Assembly: GCF_002803155.1 (NCBI RefSeq)
Contig: NZ_NNBP01000033.1
Span: 1 to 64,000 of the forward strand
Source: Streptomyces sp. CB02959
Lineage (GTDB): Bacteria > Actinomycetota > Actinomycetes > Streptomycetales > Streptomycetaceae
DNA length: 64,000 bases
Reading direction: 5' to 3'
The position numbers and the translations under genes are program-made. Shown piece after piece: positions 36,617 to 45,971 of the stretch. The notes beneath the pieces were generated by a model. That model did not search any database and was not told the DNA's origin. It saw nothing but the letters and a program-made list of their open reading frames with translations. How positions within the stretch are numbered: position 1 is the stretch's first letter; each line of letters begins with the position of its first letter.

Positions 36617-37055
36617 GCCGGTTCTCCTCCTCGACTGGCCGACCGCACGACCGCTTGGGGTCTGGTTGACTCCTTTCGACACCGAACCATCCGAAAGCCC
36701 GGGCCACACGCCGGGCACGGGCGAATTGCGCCGATCGGTCGACGACGACCGGGCCTTCACGGCAGGAGCTCCGCCGCCGATCGGCGGGACAACCCTTTCC
36801 CGTGGTGCGGGCGGTGTGCGCGCGGGATAGGCTGTCTGGCAGGAAAGTCAGCATCCCTGAGCGGTTTTTTCCGCCGGTCGCCTTGTACGCGATATCCCAT
36901 TCTTCCTGCGGCGACCCGACGAGCGCGGTGCACCCCCTCGCAGTCCGGGGAGGTGGGCGACGACCACATCTCTTCTCTCTCGCCGTACCGCGCCCTGCGC
37001 GCCGGAATGGCGCCGACTTCCGGGCCCGCAGCCTGCAGCCACCGTGGAGGTCGGG
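36617..37055. promoter_or_regulatory. Divergent promoter region SDR / ferredoxin-P450 operon
   Basis: This 439-base region holds no gene. Close to the SDR start is an inverted repeat CTTTCG (36673-36678) - N13 - CGAAAG (36692-36697), a candidate operator. A possible -10 element TAGGCT lies at 36828-36833 on the plus strand, over 200 bases before the ferredoxin start. Confidence 0.4.
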
Positions 37056-37283
37056 ATGAGAGTTGTCGTTGATCTTTCCCGATGTGAAGGGTACGCGCAG
37101 TGCGCCTTCCTGGCTCCGGACGCGTTCCGGATGCACGGCGAGGAAGCGCTGATGTACGACCCGAACCCCGATGACGCCCAGCGCGACCGGGTGCTGCGCG
37201 CCGCGGCGGCCTGCCCGGTCCAGGCGATTCTGGTCGACCAGTCGGAGGGACGGGACGCACCGGCGGAGGCGTCGCCGTCATGA
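37056..37283 (+). CDS. Single-cluster ferredoxin
   Basis: This 75-residue ferredoxin resembles the P450 redox partners of actinomycetes. The cluster ligands are in RCEGYAQCAFLAP and AACPVQAI; the missing fourth Cys position suggests a 3Fe-4S cluster. ATG 37056 follows GGAGGTCGGG. Its stop overlaps the reductase start (ATGA). It passes electrons from the reductase to the P450 in the same operon. Confidence 0.9.
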   Translation: MRVVVDLSRCEGYAQCAFLAPDAFRMHGEEALMYDPNPDDAQRDRVLRAAAACPVQAILVDQSEGRDAPAEASPS

Positions 37284-38671
37284 CCAGCGCCGACAACCTG
37301 CAAGCGTTCAAGCGCGAGGGCCGCATCGTGGTCGTCGGGGCGTCACTGGCGGGGCTGCGGGCCGCGGAGACGCTGCGCGACGAGGGTTTCACCGGATCGT
37401 TGACCATGATCGGCGACGAGTTGGGCGAGCCGTATGACCGGCCTCCGCTGTCCAAACAGGTACTGACCGGGTGGGTTCCGGCCGGGAACACCAAGCTGCC
37501 GCGCCGCCGTGGCATCGATGCGGAGTGGCTGCTGGGTGTGCCCGCCAGTGGGCTGGACCTGGCGACCGACCACGTGCGGCTGGCCGACGGGCGTGAGGTT
37601 CCCTTCGACCGGGTGCTGATCTCCACCGGAGTACGGGCCCGGCCCTGGTTCGTCGAGAGCGAGGCGGCCCTGGACGGGGTGTTCATCGTGCGGACGCGCG
37701 AACACTCCGAGGCCCTGCAGCGGGCCCTCGCCGCCGGGCCCTCCCGGGTCCTGGTCATCGGTGCGGGATTCACCGGCTCCGAGATCGCCTCCATCTGCCG
37801 CGAGTGGGACATCCCGGTGACCGTCGCCGAACTCGCGCCCGCGCCGCTGGTAGGGGCACTCGGCGCCATGATCGGTCAGGTCGCGGCGGACATGCAGCGC
37901 GCTCACGGGGTCGACCTGCGCTGCGGTGTGAAGGTCACCCGGCTGGAGGGCGACGCACAGGGGCGGCTGCGCCGCGCGCACTTCGACGACGGCAGTACGC
38001 TCGACACCGACGTGGCGGTGGTGGCGCTCGGGGGCATCCGCAACACCGAGTGGCTGCGGGACTCGGGCCTGGCGGCGGGTGTCTGGGGAATCGCCTGCGA
38101 CACGGGCTGCCGCGCCCTCGACCTCAACGGCCTGGTCACCGACGACATCTTCGTCGCCGGAGACGTGGCACGCTGCCCGAACCCGATCTACGAGTACCGG
38201 CTCATCTCGCTGGAGCACTGGGCCAACGCCGTGGAGCAGGCCGAGGTCGCGGCGCACAACATGGTCAGCGGCCAGGCGGATCGCTGGCCCCACCTGACCC
38301 TGCCGCTGTTCTGGTCGATCCAGTTCGGCGTCAACATCAAGTCCGTCGGCGTACCGACCTTCGCCGACGAGGTGGTCGTCACCCAGGGATCGGTGCCCGA
38401 CCACCGCTTCGTCGCCGCATACGGCTATCGGGGCCGCGTCACCGCGGCGGTGAGCTTCAACAACGCGAAGTGGCTGGACCACTACCGGCAGCTCATCGAG
38501 ACGGCAGCGCCGTTCCCGCCGCCGTGCCCCGCGCCCGACCAGCCCGCAGACATGAAAGCGGTGCCCGTCGACTTCCCCGGCCCCGAGCTGCTCGCCCAGG
38601 GCGCCACCGTGGTCGTCACGGGTCACGACCCGAGTGAGCGCCGTGTCACGGCCGCGTACCAGCACCGGTAG
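37280..38671 (+). CDS. FAD-dependent ferredoxin reductase
   Basis: This 463-residue NAD(P)H:ferredoxin oxidoreductase has two dinucleotide folds: RIVVVGASLAGLRAAETLRD for FAD and VLVIGAGFTGSEIASICREW for NAD(P)H. VTDDIFVAGDVARCPNP is the second FAD motif. The C-terminal region is of the usual reductase type. It lies between the ferredoxin gene (ATGA overlap) and the P450 gene 12 bases downstream, giving a complete electron chain. Confidence 0.93.
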   Translation: MTSADNLQAFKREGRIVVVGASLAGLRAAETLRDEGFTGSLTMIGDELGEPYDRPPLSKQVLTGWVPAGNTKLPRRRGIDAEWLLGVPASGLDLATDHVRLADGREVPFDRVLISTGVRARPWFVESEAALDGVFIVRTREHSEALQRALAAGPSRVLVIGAGFTGSEIASICREWDIPVTVAELAPAPLVGALGAMIGQVAADMQRAHGVDLRCGVKVTRLEGDAQGRLRRAHFDDGSTLDTDVAVVALGGIRNTEWLRDSGLAAGVWGIACDTGCRALDLNGLVTDDIFVAGDVARCPNPIYEYRLISLEHWANAVEQAEVAAHNMVSGQADRWPHLTLPLFWSIQFGVNIKSVGVPTFADEVVVTQGSVPDHRFVAAYGYRGRVTAAVSFNNAKWLDHYRQLIETAAPFPPPCPAPDQPADMKAVPVDFPGPELLAQGATVVVTGHDPSERRVTAAYQHR

Positions 38672-38683
38672 GAGGGAAGCGAG

Positions 38684-39904
38684 ATGACCACGACCCAGGC
38701 TGCCGGCATGCTGCGCCGGATCCTCGACTACTCCTCCCGGGCCGACCCGTACCCGCTCTACGCCGAGCTGCGCAAGACACCGGTGGCCCAGCAGGAGGAC
38801 GGCAGCTACGTCATCAGCACCTACCGCGAGATCGCAGGCATACTGCACAACCCGCATCTGAGCTCGGACACCCGCAACCTCACCCATCCGACGGCGGCAA
38901 CCGAGGAGCAGACCACTCCGGCGTTCATCAACCTCGACCCGCCCGAGCACGACCGCCTGCGGCGTATGGCGATGCGCCATTTCGGCCCCCCGCACACCCC
39001 GCGGCTGGTGACCGACATGGAACCCGCGCTGACCGGCATCGTCAGCAGCCTGATCGACGACTTCGCGGACAAGAAGCAGATCGACATCGTCGACGACTTC
39101 GCCTACCCGTTCCCGGTCTCGGTGATCTGCCACCTGCTCGGTGTGCCACGCGAGGACGAACCGCGGTTCCACCTCTGGGTGGACGACCTCATCAACTCGA
39201 TCGACTACAACCCCAAGACCGACCCGAAGGAAAAGCTGGACAAGGGCGTACAGGCCCGCAAGGACCTGCGGCAGTACCTCGGCGGGCTGCTGGACCAACG
39301 CCACGGCCGACCGGGCGACGACCTGCTGTCACGGCTGGCCAACGACGACGGGCCCGACGGGCGGATGACCGACGAGGAGATCATCTCCACCGCCAACCTG
39401 CTGCTGATCGCCGGCCACGAGACCACCGTCAACCTCATCACCAACGGCATGCTGACACTGCTGCGCCACCCGCCGATACTGCAACGCCTGCGCGACGAAC
39501 CGGACTTGATCGTGCCGCTGGTAGAGGAACTGCTGCGCTACGAGCCCCCCGTGCACATCATTCCCTGGCGGGCGGCGTACAGCGACATCACCGTCGCCGA
39601 CACCGTCATCCCCAAGGGCTCGCAGATCATGTTGATGTTGGCCTCGGGCAGCCGCGACCCGAACCGCTTCCACGATCCCGACCGCTTCGACCCCGATCGG
39701 CGCGACAACCAGCACCTCGGCTTCGGCAGCGGCATCCACCTGTGCTTCGGCGGCCCGCTGGCCCGCCGCGAAGCCCAGATCGCGCTGACCGAGTTGGTAC
39801 GCCGGCTCGACCGGCCCGGACTGGTCGCCGACCCGCCACCGTACCGGCGCAGCCCCGTACTCCGCGGGCCGATCCATCTCCACGTCGAGCGGGGCGGCGG
39901 CTAG
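38684..39904 (+). CDS. Cytochrome P450
   Basis: This 406-residue bacterial P450 has the I-helix LLIAGHETTVN, the ExxR motif in PLVEELLRYEPP, and the heme loop LGFGSGIHLCFGG with Cys354. It hydroxylates or otherwise oxidises an unknown small molecule with electrons from the upstream ferredoxin and reductase. GGAGGGAAGCG precedes ATG 38684. The divergent SDR may process the product. The length and all key residues look intact. Confidence 0.95.
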   Translation: MTTTQAAGMLRRILDYSSRADPYPLYAELRKTPVAQQEDGSYVISTYREIAGILHNPHLSSDTRNLTHPTAATEEQTTPAFINLDPPEHDRLRRMAMRHFGPPHTPRLVTDMEPALTGIVSSLIDDFADKKQIDIVDDFAYPFPVSVICHLLGVPREDEPRFHLWVDDLINSIDYNPKTDPKEKLDKGVQARKDLRQYLGGLLDQRHGRPGDDLLSRLANDDGPDGRMTDEEIISTANLLLIAGHETTVNLITNGMLTLLRHPPILQRLRDEPDLIVPLVEELLRYEPPVHIIPWRAAYSDITVADTVIPKGSQIMLMLASGSRDPNRFHDPDRFDPDRRDNQHLGFGSGIHLCFGGPLARREAQIALTELVRRLDRPGLVADPPPYRRSPVLRGPIHLHVERGGG

Positions 39905-39907
39905 GCA

Positions 39908-40040
39908 TCGGGTCTTCACCGCGCTGATGGCCCAGCCCGACGCCGACGAGGACCTGACCTGGGCGGTCTCGGCGGGCTCCACGACCGTGCGCGCTCACCG
40001 GCCTGCGGCTGGGGCCGCAAAAACCGTTGCATCGTAGGCA
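39908..40040 (+). mobile_element. IS5-family transposase remnant
   Basis: Directly after the P450 stop one frame reads VFTALMAQPDADEDLTWAVS, then AGSTTVRAHRPAAGA, before a stop near 40036. IS5-family transposases of streptomycetes have a very similar segment, with VSVDSTIVRAHQHAAGA carrying the first catalytic Asp. Here that Asp appears as Gly. Only about 45 codons survive, with no inverted repeats seen. Confidence 0.6.
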
Positions 40041-40329
40041 AGTTCGGGGCTTCGTCTGTCCTGGCGCAAGGTCGCCGGCCATGGACATGAGCGAAGAGAA
40101 TGCCTGGACGAGCAGCTCACTGCCGCAGGAGTGGCCGGCCCGCCAGAAGGCTGGATTCGAGGGGTGGTCGCAGGAGACCGGCGGTGGATGGGGCTTCAGC
40201 ATGGCCTCGCTGGACCGGCTCGAAGACCTCATCCGGAGCCGCTACTCATCCATCAGCAACGTCGGCCAACGTCCCGGTGAAGGGTGAAGCCTCTGGCCCT
40301 GCACATGGTTCTCTGACTACAGTCAGAGA
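40041..40329. other. Intergenic region after IS5 remnant
   Basis: A short open frame starts at the ATG at 40081 (MDMSEENAWTSSSLPQEWPA), but it has no good ribosome binding site and no family resemblance, so I do not call it. The only clear signal is the palindrome at the MarR start. Confidence 0.4.
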
Positions 40330-40330
40330 A
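40309..40330. promoter_or_regulatory. Operator-like palindrome abutting the MarR-GNAT start
   Basis: Arms TTCTCTGACT and AGTCAGAGAA are exact 10-base complements around a central AC. The last base is the A of the ATG at 40330. A site in this position would block transcription or initiation of a leaderless or nearly leaderless mRNA, so autorepression is the natural reading. Confidence 0.7.
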
Positions 40331-41229
40331 TGGACACGGTGCAGATCGACCAGGTGCGGCGGTTCAACCGCACCGTCACCGAGCGTGTGGGCGTGCTCCA
40401 CGACCACTACCTGGGCCTCGACCGGCCCATCGGTGAAGCCCGGCTCCTCTGGGAGATCGGCGAGGAGGGCCAGGACGTGCGGCAGCTGCGCGAGCGCCTC
40501 GCACTCGACTCCGGATACGTCAGCCGGCTACTGCGCTCCCTGGAGACCGACGGCCTGGTGACGGTGGAGCCGCAGCCCCGGGACAGACGGGTGCGCACCG
40601 TCCGGCTCACCGATGCGGGCCGCGCCGAGCGCGCCGTGCTCGATGGCCGCAGCGACGAGCTGGCCAGCTCTCTCCTGGAGCCGCTCAACACTGCCCAGCG
40701 CGCCCGGCTGGCCGCCGCCATGGCCGAGGTCGAGCGGTTGCTGACCGCCGCGACGGTCACGCTGGACACGGTCGACCCGGACCACCCCGACGCCCAGCAC
40801 AGCCTGCGGTCCTACTTCACCGAACTGCAGGAGCGCTTCGAGACCGGCTTCGACCCCGCGCGGAGCCTACTGCCCGACGCGGGCGAACTCCGGCCACCGC
40901 ACGGCCTGTTCCTGGTCGCCAGGCTGCACGGCGAGCCCGTCGGCTGCGCCGGTTTGAAGCTGCCCCCCGGCGCCCCGGCCGAGATCAAACGCATGTGGGT
41001 CGCGCCCCGCACCCGGGGTCTCGGTCTCGGCCGCCGTTTCCTGACCGAGCTGGAGACTCTGGCCGCCCGGCAAGGCTGCGACATTCTGCGCCTGGACACC
41101 AACAAGGCGCTCACCGCGGCGATCGGCCTCTACCACTCCTGCGGCTTCCAGGAGGTCGCGGCCTTCAACGACGAGCCGTATGCCCATCACTGGTTCGAGA
41201 AGCGGATCACCACGCCGACGTCGGGATGA
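40330..41229 (+). CDS. MarR - GNAT acetyltransferase fusion
   Basis: This 299-residue protein begins with a MarR winged helix (residues 1-140: EARLLWEIGEEGQDVRQLRE, SGYVSRLLRSLETDGLV, RRVRTVRLTDAG). A GNAT domain follows (about 155-290: LVARLHGEPVGCAG, MWVAPRTRGLGLGRRFLTEL, LYHSCGFQEVAAFND). The combination is a known bifunctional architecture. It may acetylate the ligand that it senses. The palindrome over its start suggests autoregulation. Confidence 0.9.
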   Translation: MDTVQIDQVRRFNRTVTERVGVLHDHYLGLDRPIGEARLLWEIGEEGQDVRQLRERLALDSGYVSRLLRSLETDGLVTVEPQPRDRRVRTVRLTDAGRAERAVLDGRSDELASSLLEPLNTAQRARLAAAMAEVERLLTAATVTLDTVDPDHPDAQHSLRSYFTELQERFETGFDPARSLLPDAGELRPPHGLFLVARLHGEPVGCAGLKLPPGAPAEIKRMWVAPRTRGLGLGRRFLTELETLAARQGCDILRLDTNKALTAAIGLYHSCGFQEVAAFNDEPYAHHWFEKRITTPTSG

Positions 41230-41328
41230 GGTCCTCCCCGTGTTCAGCGGCCCGGACGAAACGGAGCCGGGGTCGCCCCAAGACGATCTCTTCATCGCCA
41301 AGATGCACCGCGTCCTGATGCCGTGGCG

Positions 41329-41821
41329 TCACCAGGCAACCGGGTAGCGGACCGGGTGCCCTCCTATGCGGCCGGGCAACAGGCCGATCGCCACCAGCAG
41401 CACGGTGGCCAGGAAGAGCAGCGGGAGGAACGGCACCGGATGCGGGGCCTGCAGCACCACGATGACCGACGTGGCGGCGGCCGGGGAGTGGGAAAGGTGG
41501 GTGAGCATCATCGCGCCCAGGGAAAGCCCGGCGGCCACCGCGGCGCCCCAGGCACTGCTCCCGGTCACCGCCAGGGTGCCGAAGCCGATCGCGGCGGACA
41601 TCAGCTGGCCGCAGATCAGGTTGCGCGGCTGGGAGATCGGCAGCCCGGGCGCTCCGTGCACCAGGGCCGCGCTCGCCGCCAGGGGCGGGATCAGCAGCGG
41701 CTCGTGCAGCAGCACACCCACCCCGACCAGGAGAAGCAGGGCGCCGATGGCGAATGCCGTGGCCCTCAACACGTGCAACGGGTGCGGCCTGGGGGGTGGC
41801 AGGGGGCGGTGGTGCGGACAT
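41329..41821 (-). pseudogene. HPP-family membrane protein, frameshifted near start
   Basis: The conserved frame reads LLLLVGVGVLLHEPLLIPPL, AASAALVHGAPGLP, SQPRNLICGQ and a helix series ending GLLPGRIGGHPVRYPVAW, all typical of HPP proteins with four helices. The natural ATG is at 41821 behind GGAG, reading MSAPPPPATP. It joins the conserved frame only if the six-G run at 41791-41796 had five. As written, translation would need the TTG at 41778 or the GTG at 41772. This could be a true frameshift or a sequencing error. HPP proteins have been linked to nitrite transport, which would suit the nar remnant nearby. Confidence 0.65.
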
Positions 41822-42012
41822 GCAGGGACTCCAGGCAGGCAGGTGCGGCACCCAGATCATAAACAAAATGTTGATTGAACTGTGAACGTACCCCCGGGGT
41901 GCCAGTCGGCCGGGCTGATCACGCTTCGGCGGGACCCGCCGACCGCCCACCGACGGCTCCGCGCCCCCACCGGTCCACACCGGAACCCGTCCATCGGCGC
42001 CAGCCTGGGGAA

Positions 42013-42030
42013 CGGTATAAAAGCGGTATG
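42013..42030 (+). promoter_or_regulatory. Probable leaderless promoter of MarR gene
   Basis: CGGTATAAAAGCGGTATG places a TATAAA -10 element six bases before the ATG at 42028 and leaves no room for a ribosome binding site. The paralogous gene at 47299 has the same CGGTATAA close to its ATG. Confidence 0.5.
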
Positions 42031-42549
42031 GTGCGACAAGCTCCGGATGGTGCGCAGCAAGGCCCGGCCGAGCTGTCGGCGGACGACCTGCACGAGACCG
42101 TGGAGGAGGTCGCCGCGGCCGTCATGACGGCGTCCCGCCTGTTCGTCGCACTCTCCGCACGGGCACTCGCCGAGACCGAGCCGACCCTGACGCTGCCACA
42201 GCTGCGCACTCTGGTGGTGCTGCACGGCGAGGGCCCGGTCAAACTCGCCGCGCTCGCCGCGGGGCTGGACGTGAACCCGTCCACGGCGATGCGCATGGTC
42301 GACAAGCTGGAGGCCCGCGGCCTCGTGGACCGTCAGCTGAACCCCGGCAACCGTCGCGAAGTCATCCTGGCCCTCAAACCGCACGGCCGGCGCCTGGTCG
42401 AGAAGGTCCTGGCCCACCGCCATCAGGAGATCCAGGCAATCGTCGCCAGTCTGCCGACCGAGCGGCGCGCCGAACTGGTGCGGGGACTGCGCGCCCTGAC
42501 CGACGCGGCCGGCGCGCAAGCCGTCGATTCGCTGACGGAGCGGTACTGA
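42028..42549 (+). CDS. MarR-family regulator, paralogue A
   Basis: This 173-residue winged-helix regulator has TLTLPQLRTLVVLHGEGPVK, NPSTAMRMVDKLEARGLVDR and NPGNRREVILALKP. It is clearly paralogous to the MarR protein at 46715-47299 (TASRLFVALSARALA, NPSTAMRMVDKLEA and NRREV are shared). The gene is probably leaderless. It is divergent from the HPP gene, and the AT-rich stretch 41855-41885 lies between them. Confidence 0.9.
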   Translation: MVRQAPDGAQQGPAELSADDLHETVEEVAAAVMTASRLFVALSARALAETEPTLTLPQLRTLVVLHGEGPVKLAALAAGLDVNPSTAMRMVDKLEARGLVDRQLNPGNRREVILALKPHGRRLVEKVLAHRHQEIQAIVASLPTERRAELVRGLRALTDAAGAQAVDSLTERY

Positions 42550-42662
42550 CCGGCGCGGCTCCCAGGCGGACGGGCCGCGGCCGATGGGCTCGGCGAGCCG
42601 CGAGCAGCAGGCGTGCGAACGGGGCCTTCGCCGCGACGAAGGCCCCGTGGCTCTCAGTGGTC

Positions 42663-44558
42663 TCAGGTGGGGACGGCGTCCGGGTCACGTCGTCGGCTGC
42701 CCGGAAGGAGACGTTGCCGGTGGTGCTCCTCCGTCAGGTCGTGCCGTCGCGCGTGGAGCAGGTGGTGGAGCGTGACCGTCCCCACGACGTGGGCGTCGGG
42801 CCCGTGACCGACGACCGGGGCCTGGGTCACGCCGTGTTCGGCGAAGAGATAGGCGGCACGGCGCAGGGTGTCGTCCGGCCGGAGGGTCACCGGAGAAGGC
42901 ACGCAGACGTCCGCCACCGTGCTGCTCCCCTGCAGATCGGCGTCCCTGGCGAGTGCCTCCAGCAGCTGCTCCCGGGTCGTCACCAGGCCCGTCGCGCCCT
43001 CGTCGGTCAGTACCGGGACCAACCGCCGCCCATCGCCGGCGGAACCCCCCGCGTCCCCGGTGAGCTGGATCGCCACTGCTACGCCGTCGCGGCCCTCAAG
43101 GAGGAGGGGCCGGCGTTCCATGACCTCTTCGACGAAGAACGTCTCCAGCGGGTCGGTGGAGTACTCCCTGGTCAGATGCAGACCGCGGCGGGCGATCTTC
43201 TCGGTGAGCACCGAGCGCCTGAGCAGGAGTGCGGACAGCGCATAGGCGGCGGTGGAGGAGATCAGCAGCGGCAGCACCGCACCCCAGGCATGGGTGAGTT
43301 CGAGGGTGAAGACCACTCCGGTCAACGGTGACCGCATCACCCCGCCCACCACGGCGGCCAGTCCCATCATCGCCCAGAAGCCCGGAATGACGTGCGGGAA
43401 GACCAGACTTTCGGCCGCGCCGACCGCCCCGCCGATCATGAAGACCGGAGCGAGCACCCCGCCGGAGGTCCCCGAGCCGAGCGAGAGCGACCAGATGAGG
43501 GTCTTGACGACGAGGATTCCGACGATGAGCGACACCGTGGCGCGGCCGGTCAGCAACTGCTCGATGACGTCGTAGCCGACACCGAGGGCACGCGGCTCGA
43601 CCAACCCGCCCAGGCCGATGACCAGCCCGCCGATCGCGGGTCACCACATCCAGTGGAAGGGCAGTCGGGCGAAGCCGTCCTCGGCCCGGTAGACCAGCCA
43701 GGTCGCGGCGACCGCCAGTGCACCGCCGAGCAGCCCGGCCACCACGCAGAGCACGTCGACCGCGGGGGCGACGTGGAGGCCGGCGGCGGACACCGGGAAG
43801 ATCGGGGCCGTCCCCAGCAGGAAACCGCGCACCACGGTGCTGACGCCGACCGCCGCGACCACCGGCACGAAGCTGCGCGGGCGCCACTCGAAGAGCAGCA
43901 GTTCCACGGCGAGCAGCACGGCCGCCAGCGGCGAGTTGAAGGTCGCCGCCATACCGGCCGCCGCCCCGGAGACCAGCAGCGTCTTGCGTTCGTCGGCACT
44001 CAACCGCAGCGCCTGCGCCAGGATCGAGCCGATCGCGCCACCGGTCATGATGGTCGGCCCCTCGGCGCCGAACGGGCCGCCGGTGCCGATGCTGATCGCC
44101 GCCGACACCGGCTTGAGCACCGCCACCCGGGGCTCGACCCGGCTGCCGCCGGTCAGGATCGCCTCGATCGCCTCGGGCATGCCGTGCCCGCGGATCTTCT
44201 CCGACCCGTAGCGCGCCATCGCGCCGATCACCAGTCCGCCGAGCACCGGCGCGCCCAGCACCAGCCACCACGGCCGGTGCTCCAGGCCCGGCGCGACCAG
44301 CGAGGTCGACCACCGCTGGTAGAACACCGCGTTGGTGACCAGCCCGATCAACCGCAGCAACGCCAGCGCCGCCACCGCACCGGCGCCGCCCACGAGCAGT
44401 GCCCAGCCGCAGATCACCAGCATCCTCGGCTGGACCGTGAAGTCACCGAGGTGCGCGCCCCGGTGCCTCGTCGTTCCCGTGCGCGCCCCGTTCACCGCGG
44501 CGACCCACCAGGTCGCGGAGCGCCGGTGGACGCCGCTCGCCCGCCTGACCCCAGGCAT
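42663..44558 (-). pseudogene. CLC-type chloride channel/antiporter with internal TGA
   Basis: Two same-frame pieces make one CLC protein of about 631 residues. The first has IGTGGPFGAEGPTIMTGGAI (selectivity-filter GxFxxEGP, here GPFGAEGP) and SGAAAGMAATFNSPLAAVLL. It stops at FHWMW-TGA (43643-43641). The second continues PAIGGLVIGLGGLVEPRALG, SGTSGGVLAPVFMIGGAVGA and ends with two CBS domains (ERRPLLLEGRDGVAVAI, VCVPSPVTLRPDDTLRRA). The TGA replaces a Trp expected from relatives. A GCAA..TTGC-N5-GCAA element lies 28-40 bases upstream of the ATG at 44558. As written, the product would be an N-terminal half without CBS domains. Confidence 0.85.
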
Positions 44559-44576
44559 GTTCGTATGATTTCCATA

Positions 44577-44598
44577 GCAAAAGTATTGCAGTGTGCAA
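44577..44598. promoter_or_regulatory. Shared operator, copy 1 (CLC promoter)
   Basis: GCAA at 44577-44580 is followed by TTGC (44586-44589), five bases, and GCAA (44595-44598). The centre is about 30 bases before the CLC start. The element recurs upstream of the DUF2180 gene and the carbonic anhydrase/nar promoter region. Confidence 0.6.
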
Positions 44599-44817
44599 GA
44601 TTTGCAGGCAGGTGGTGTCCAGCACCTGGACGGGCCGACGGTTGGCTCCCGGGGGCGGACACCGCCGGAAGTGCGCCTGAGTGCACCACCCCCACCACCG
44701 CAGGACGCCGAGGCGGCCGACGACGGACCGGATCACGGGGCCGGGTCGCCGCCGCACAGGCATCCCCCACGCAGGCACGCCCTCGAACCGACGCCGGCGA
44801 CGCCCCGCATCCGCCCG

Positions 44818-45054
44818 TCAGCGCACGCTTCGCTTCGCCTCTGCCTGGTACGTGGGAGCCATCGCGAAGTGGCAGGTCAGACAGGTGAGTTCACGGGCCG
44901 GTCGGGAGAGCGTCGACTGGCCGACCCCGGCAAGTCGATGGCCGGGCTCCAGGGCGACATGACAGTGCCGGAGGCAGACGCCCACACCGCAGTGATGGCA
45001 GATACCCACGGCGTCGACGACCTCTTCGGCCCACGCGCAGTCGAAGCACTTCAT
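44818..45054 (-). CDS. DUF2180 zinc-ribbon-like small protein
   Basis: This 78-residue Cys-rich protein has MKCFDCAW, ICHHCGVGVCLRHCHVAL and LTCLTCHFAMAP, matching the DUF2180 family of small CxxC proteins, which probably bind zinc. An in-frame GTG lies three codons upstream (45063). GGAGG precedes the region. The shared GCAA..TTGC-N5-GCAA element is about 50-65 bases upstream. The function of the family is unknown. Confidence 0.8.
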   Translation of the reverse strand: MKCFDCAWAEEVVDAVGICHHCGVGVCLRHCHVALEPGHRLAGVGQSTLSRPARELTCLTCHFAMAPTYQAEAKRSVR

Positions 45055-45104
45055 GAGACTCACCCGCCTCCTGTGCGCCCACCCGAACCCATTCTATCGC
45101 CAGG

Positions 45105-45123
45105 CAAGTATTGCGGTAGGCAA
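45105..45123. promoter_or_regulatory. Shared operator, copy 2 (DUF2180 promoter)
   Basis: GGCAAGTATTGCGGTAGGCA followed by A contains GCAA-GTA-TTGC-N5-GCAA. TTGC is at 45111-45114 and the last GCAA at 45120-45123. It lies upstream of the minus-strand DUF2180 gene. Confidence 0.6.
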
Positions 45124-45226
45124 CGTTCCACACGGTCCGGCCCGGCCGCTCCGGTCGGCGACTCCCGGAGCCGCCGCCGCCCCGAGCCCCAGGCCCCGAC
45201 AAGGCCCTGACCTGCGCCATCGCGGG

Positions 45227-45868
45227 TCAGGACGAGGGGCCGGCGGGGTCATCGAGGCCGCGGGCCGCGACGAGGTGGGCGCTGCCGTCGTCCAGCCGGT
45301 AGGACAGCCCCACCACGGCCGCCTCACGGGCCGCCACCCGCCGGGCCAGCTCCCGGTAGCGGTCCAGCAGCAGGTCGACCGTGTGGCGCACGTGCTCGGC
45401 GAGGATCTCGTCGGGTTGCACGCGCCCGGCGGCCCGCGCCGCGAGCACGCTGGGGGTGACCCGCTCGACGACGTCCCGGATGTAGCCGGTCGGCGTCACA
45501 CCGGTTTCGAGTGCGGCGCAGGCGGCGGCGATCGCGCCGCACGAGTCGTGGCCGAGGACCACGACCAGCGGGCAGTCCAGCACCTCCACCCCGTATTCGA
45601 CGCTGCCCAGCACCTCCGCCCCCACGACGTGGCCCGCGGTGCGGACGACGAACAGGTCGCCCAGGCCGCGGTCGAAGATGACCTCGGCAGCCAGGCGGGA
45701 GTCGGAGCACCCGAACAGCACGGCGAATGGACGCTGGGCCGGCGCGATCTCGGCGCGACGCGTGGCGTCCTGGTTGGGGTGCGCGGGCGCGCCCGCGATG
45801 AAGCGCTGGTTGCCGGCGAGCAGCAGCTCGAAGGCTTCACGAGGAGTGGGGGACGTCATGTCGCTCAT
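45227..45868 (-). CDS. Beta-class carbonic anhydrase
   Basis: This 213-residue enzyme interconverts CO2 and bicarbonate. The zinc ligands lie in VLFGCSDSRLAAEVIFD (Cys, Asp/Arg dyad) and VVVLGHDSCGAIAAAC (His, Cys). FVVRTAGHVVGAEVLGS is also typical. GGGTGGGGAT precedes the ATG at 45868. The shared operator copy 3 lies about 110 bases upstream. Confidence 0.94.
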   Translation of the reverse strand: MSDMTSPTPREAFELLLAGNQRFIAGAPAHPNQDATRRAEIAPAQRPFAVLFGCSDSRLAAEVIFDRGLGDLFVVRTAGHVVGAEVLGSVEYGVEVLDCPLVVVLGHDSCGAIAAACAALETGVTPTGYIRDVVERVTPSVLAARAAGRVQPDEILAEHVRHTVDLLLDRYRELARRVAAREAAVVGLSYRLDDGSAHLVAARGLDDPAGPSS

Positions 45869-45971
45869 AGATCCCCACCCACGACTCCGTCAATCACCCG
45901 GCCCATGCGGCCCCTCACCGACATCTCCCTGTTCCGCCCTTCACCGCACCGACTCAAAGTACATGCCGCTG

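Noticed and set aside
40081..40287. A 68-codon open frame between the IS5 remnant and the MarR-GNAT gene
   Set aside because: It has no ribosome binding site, no recognisable family and atypical codon use. It is more likely debris.
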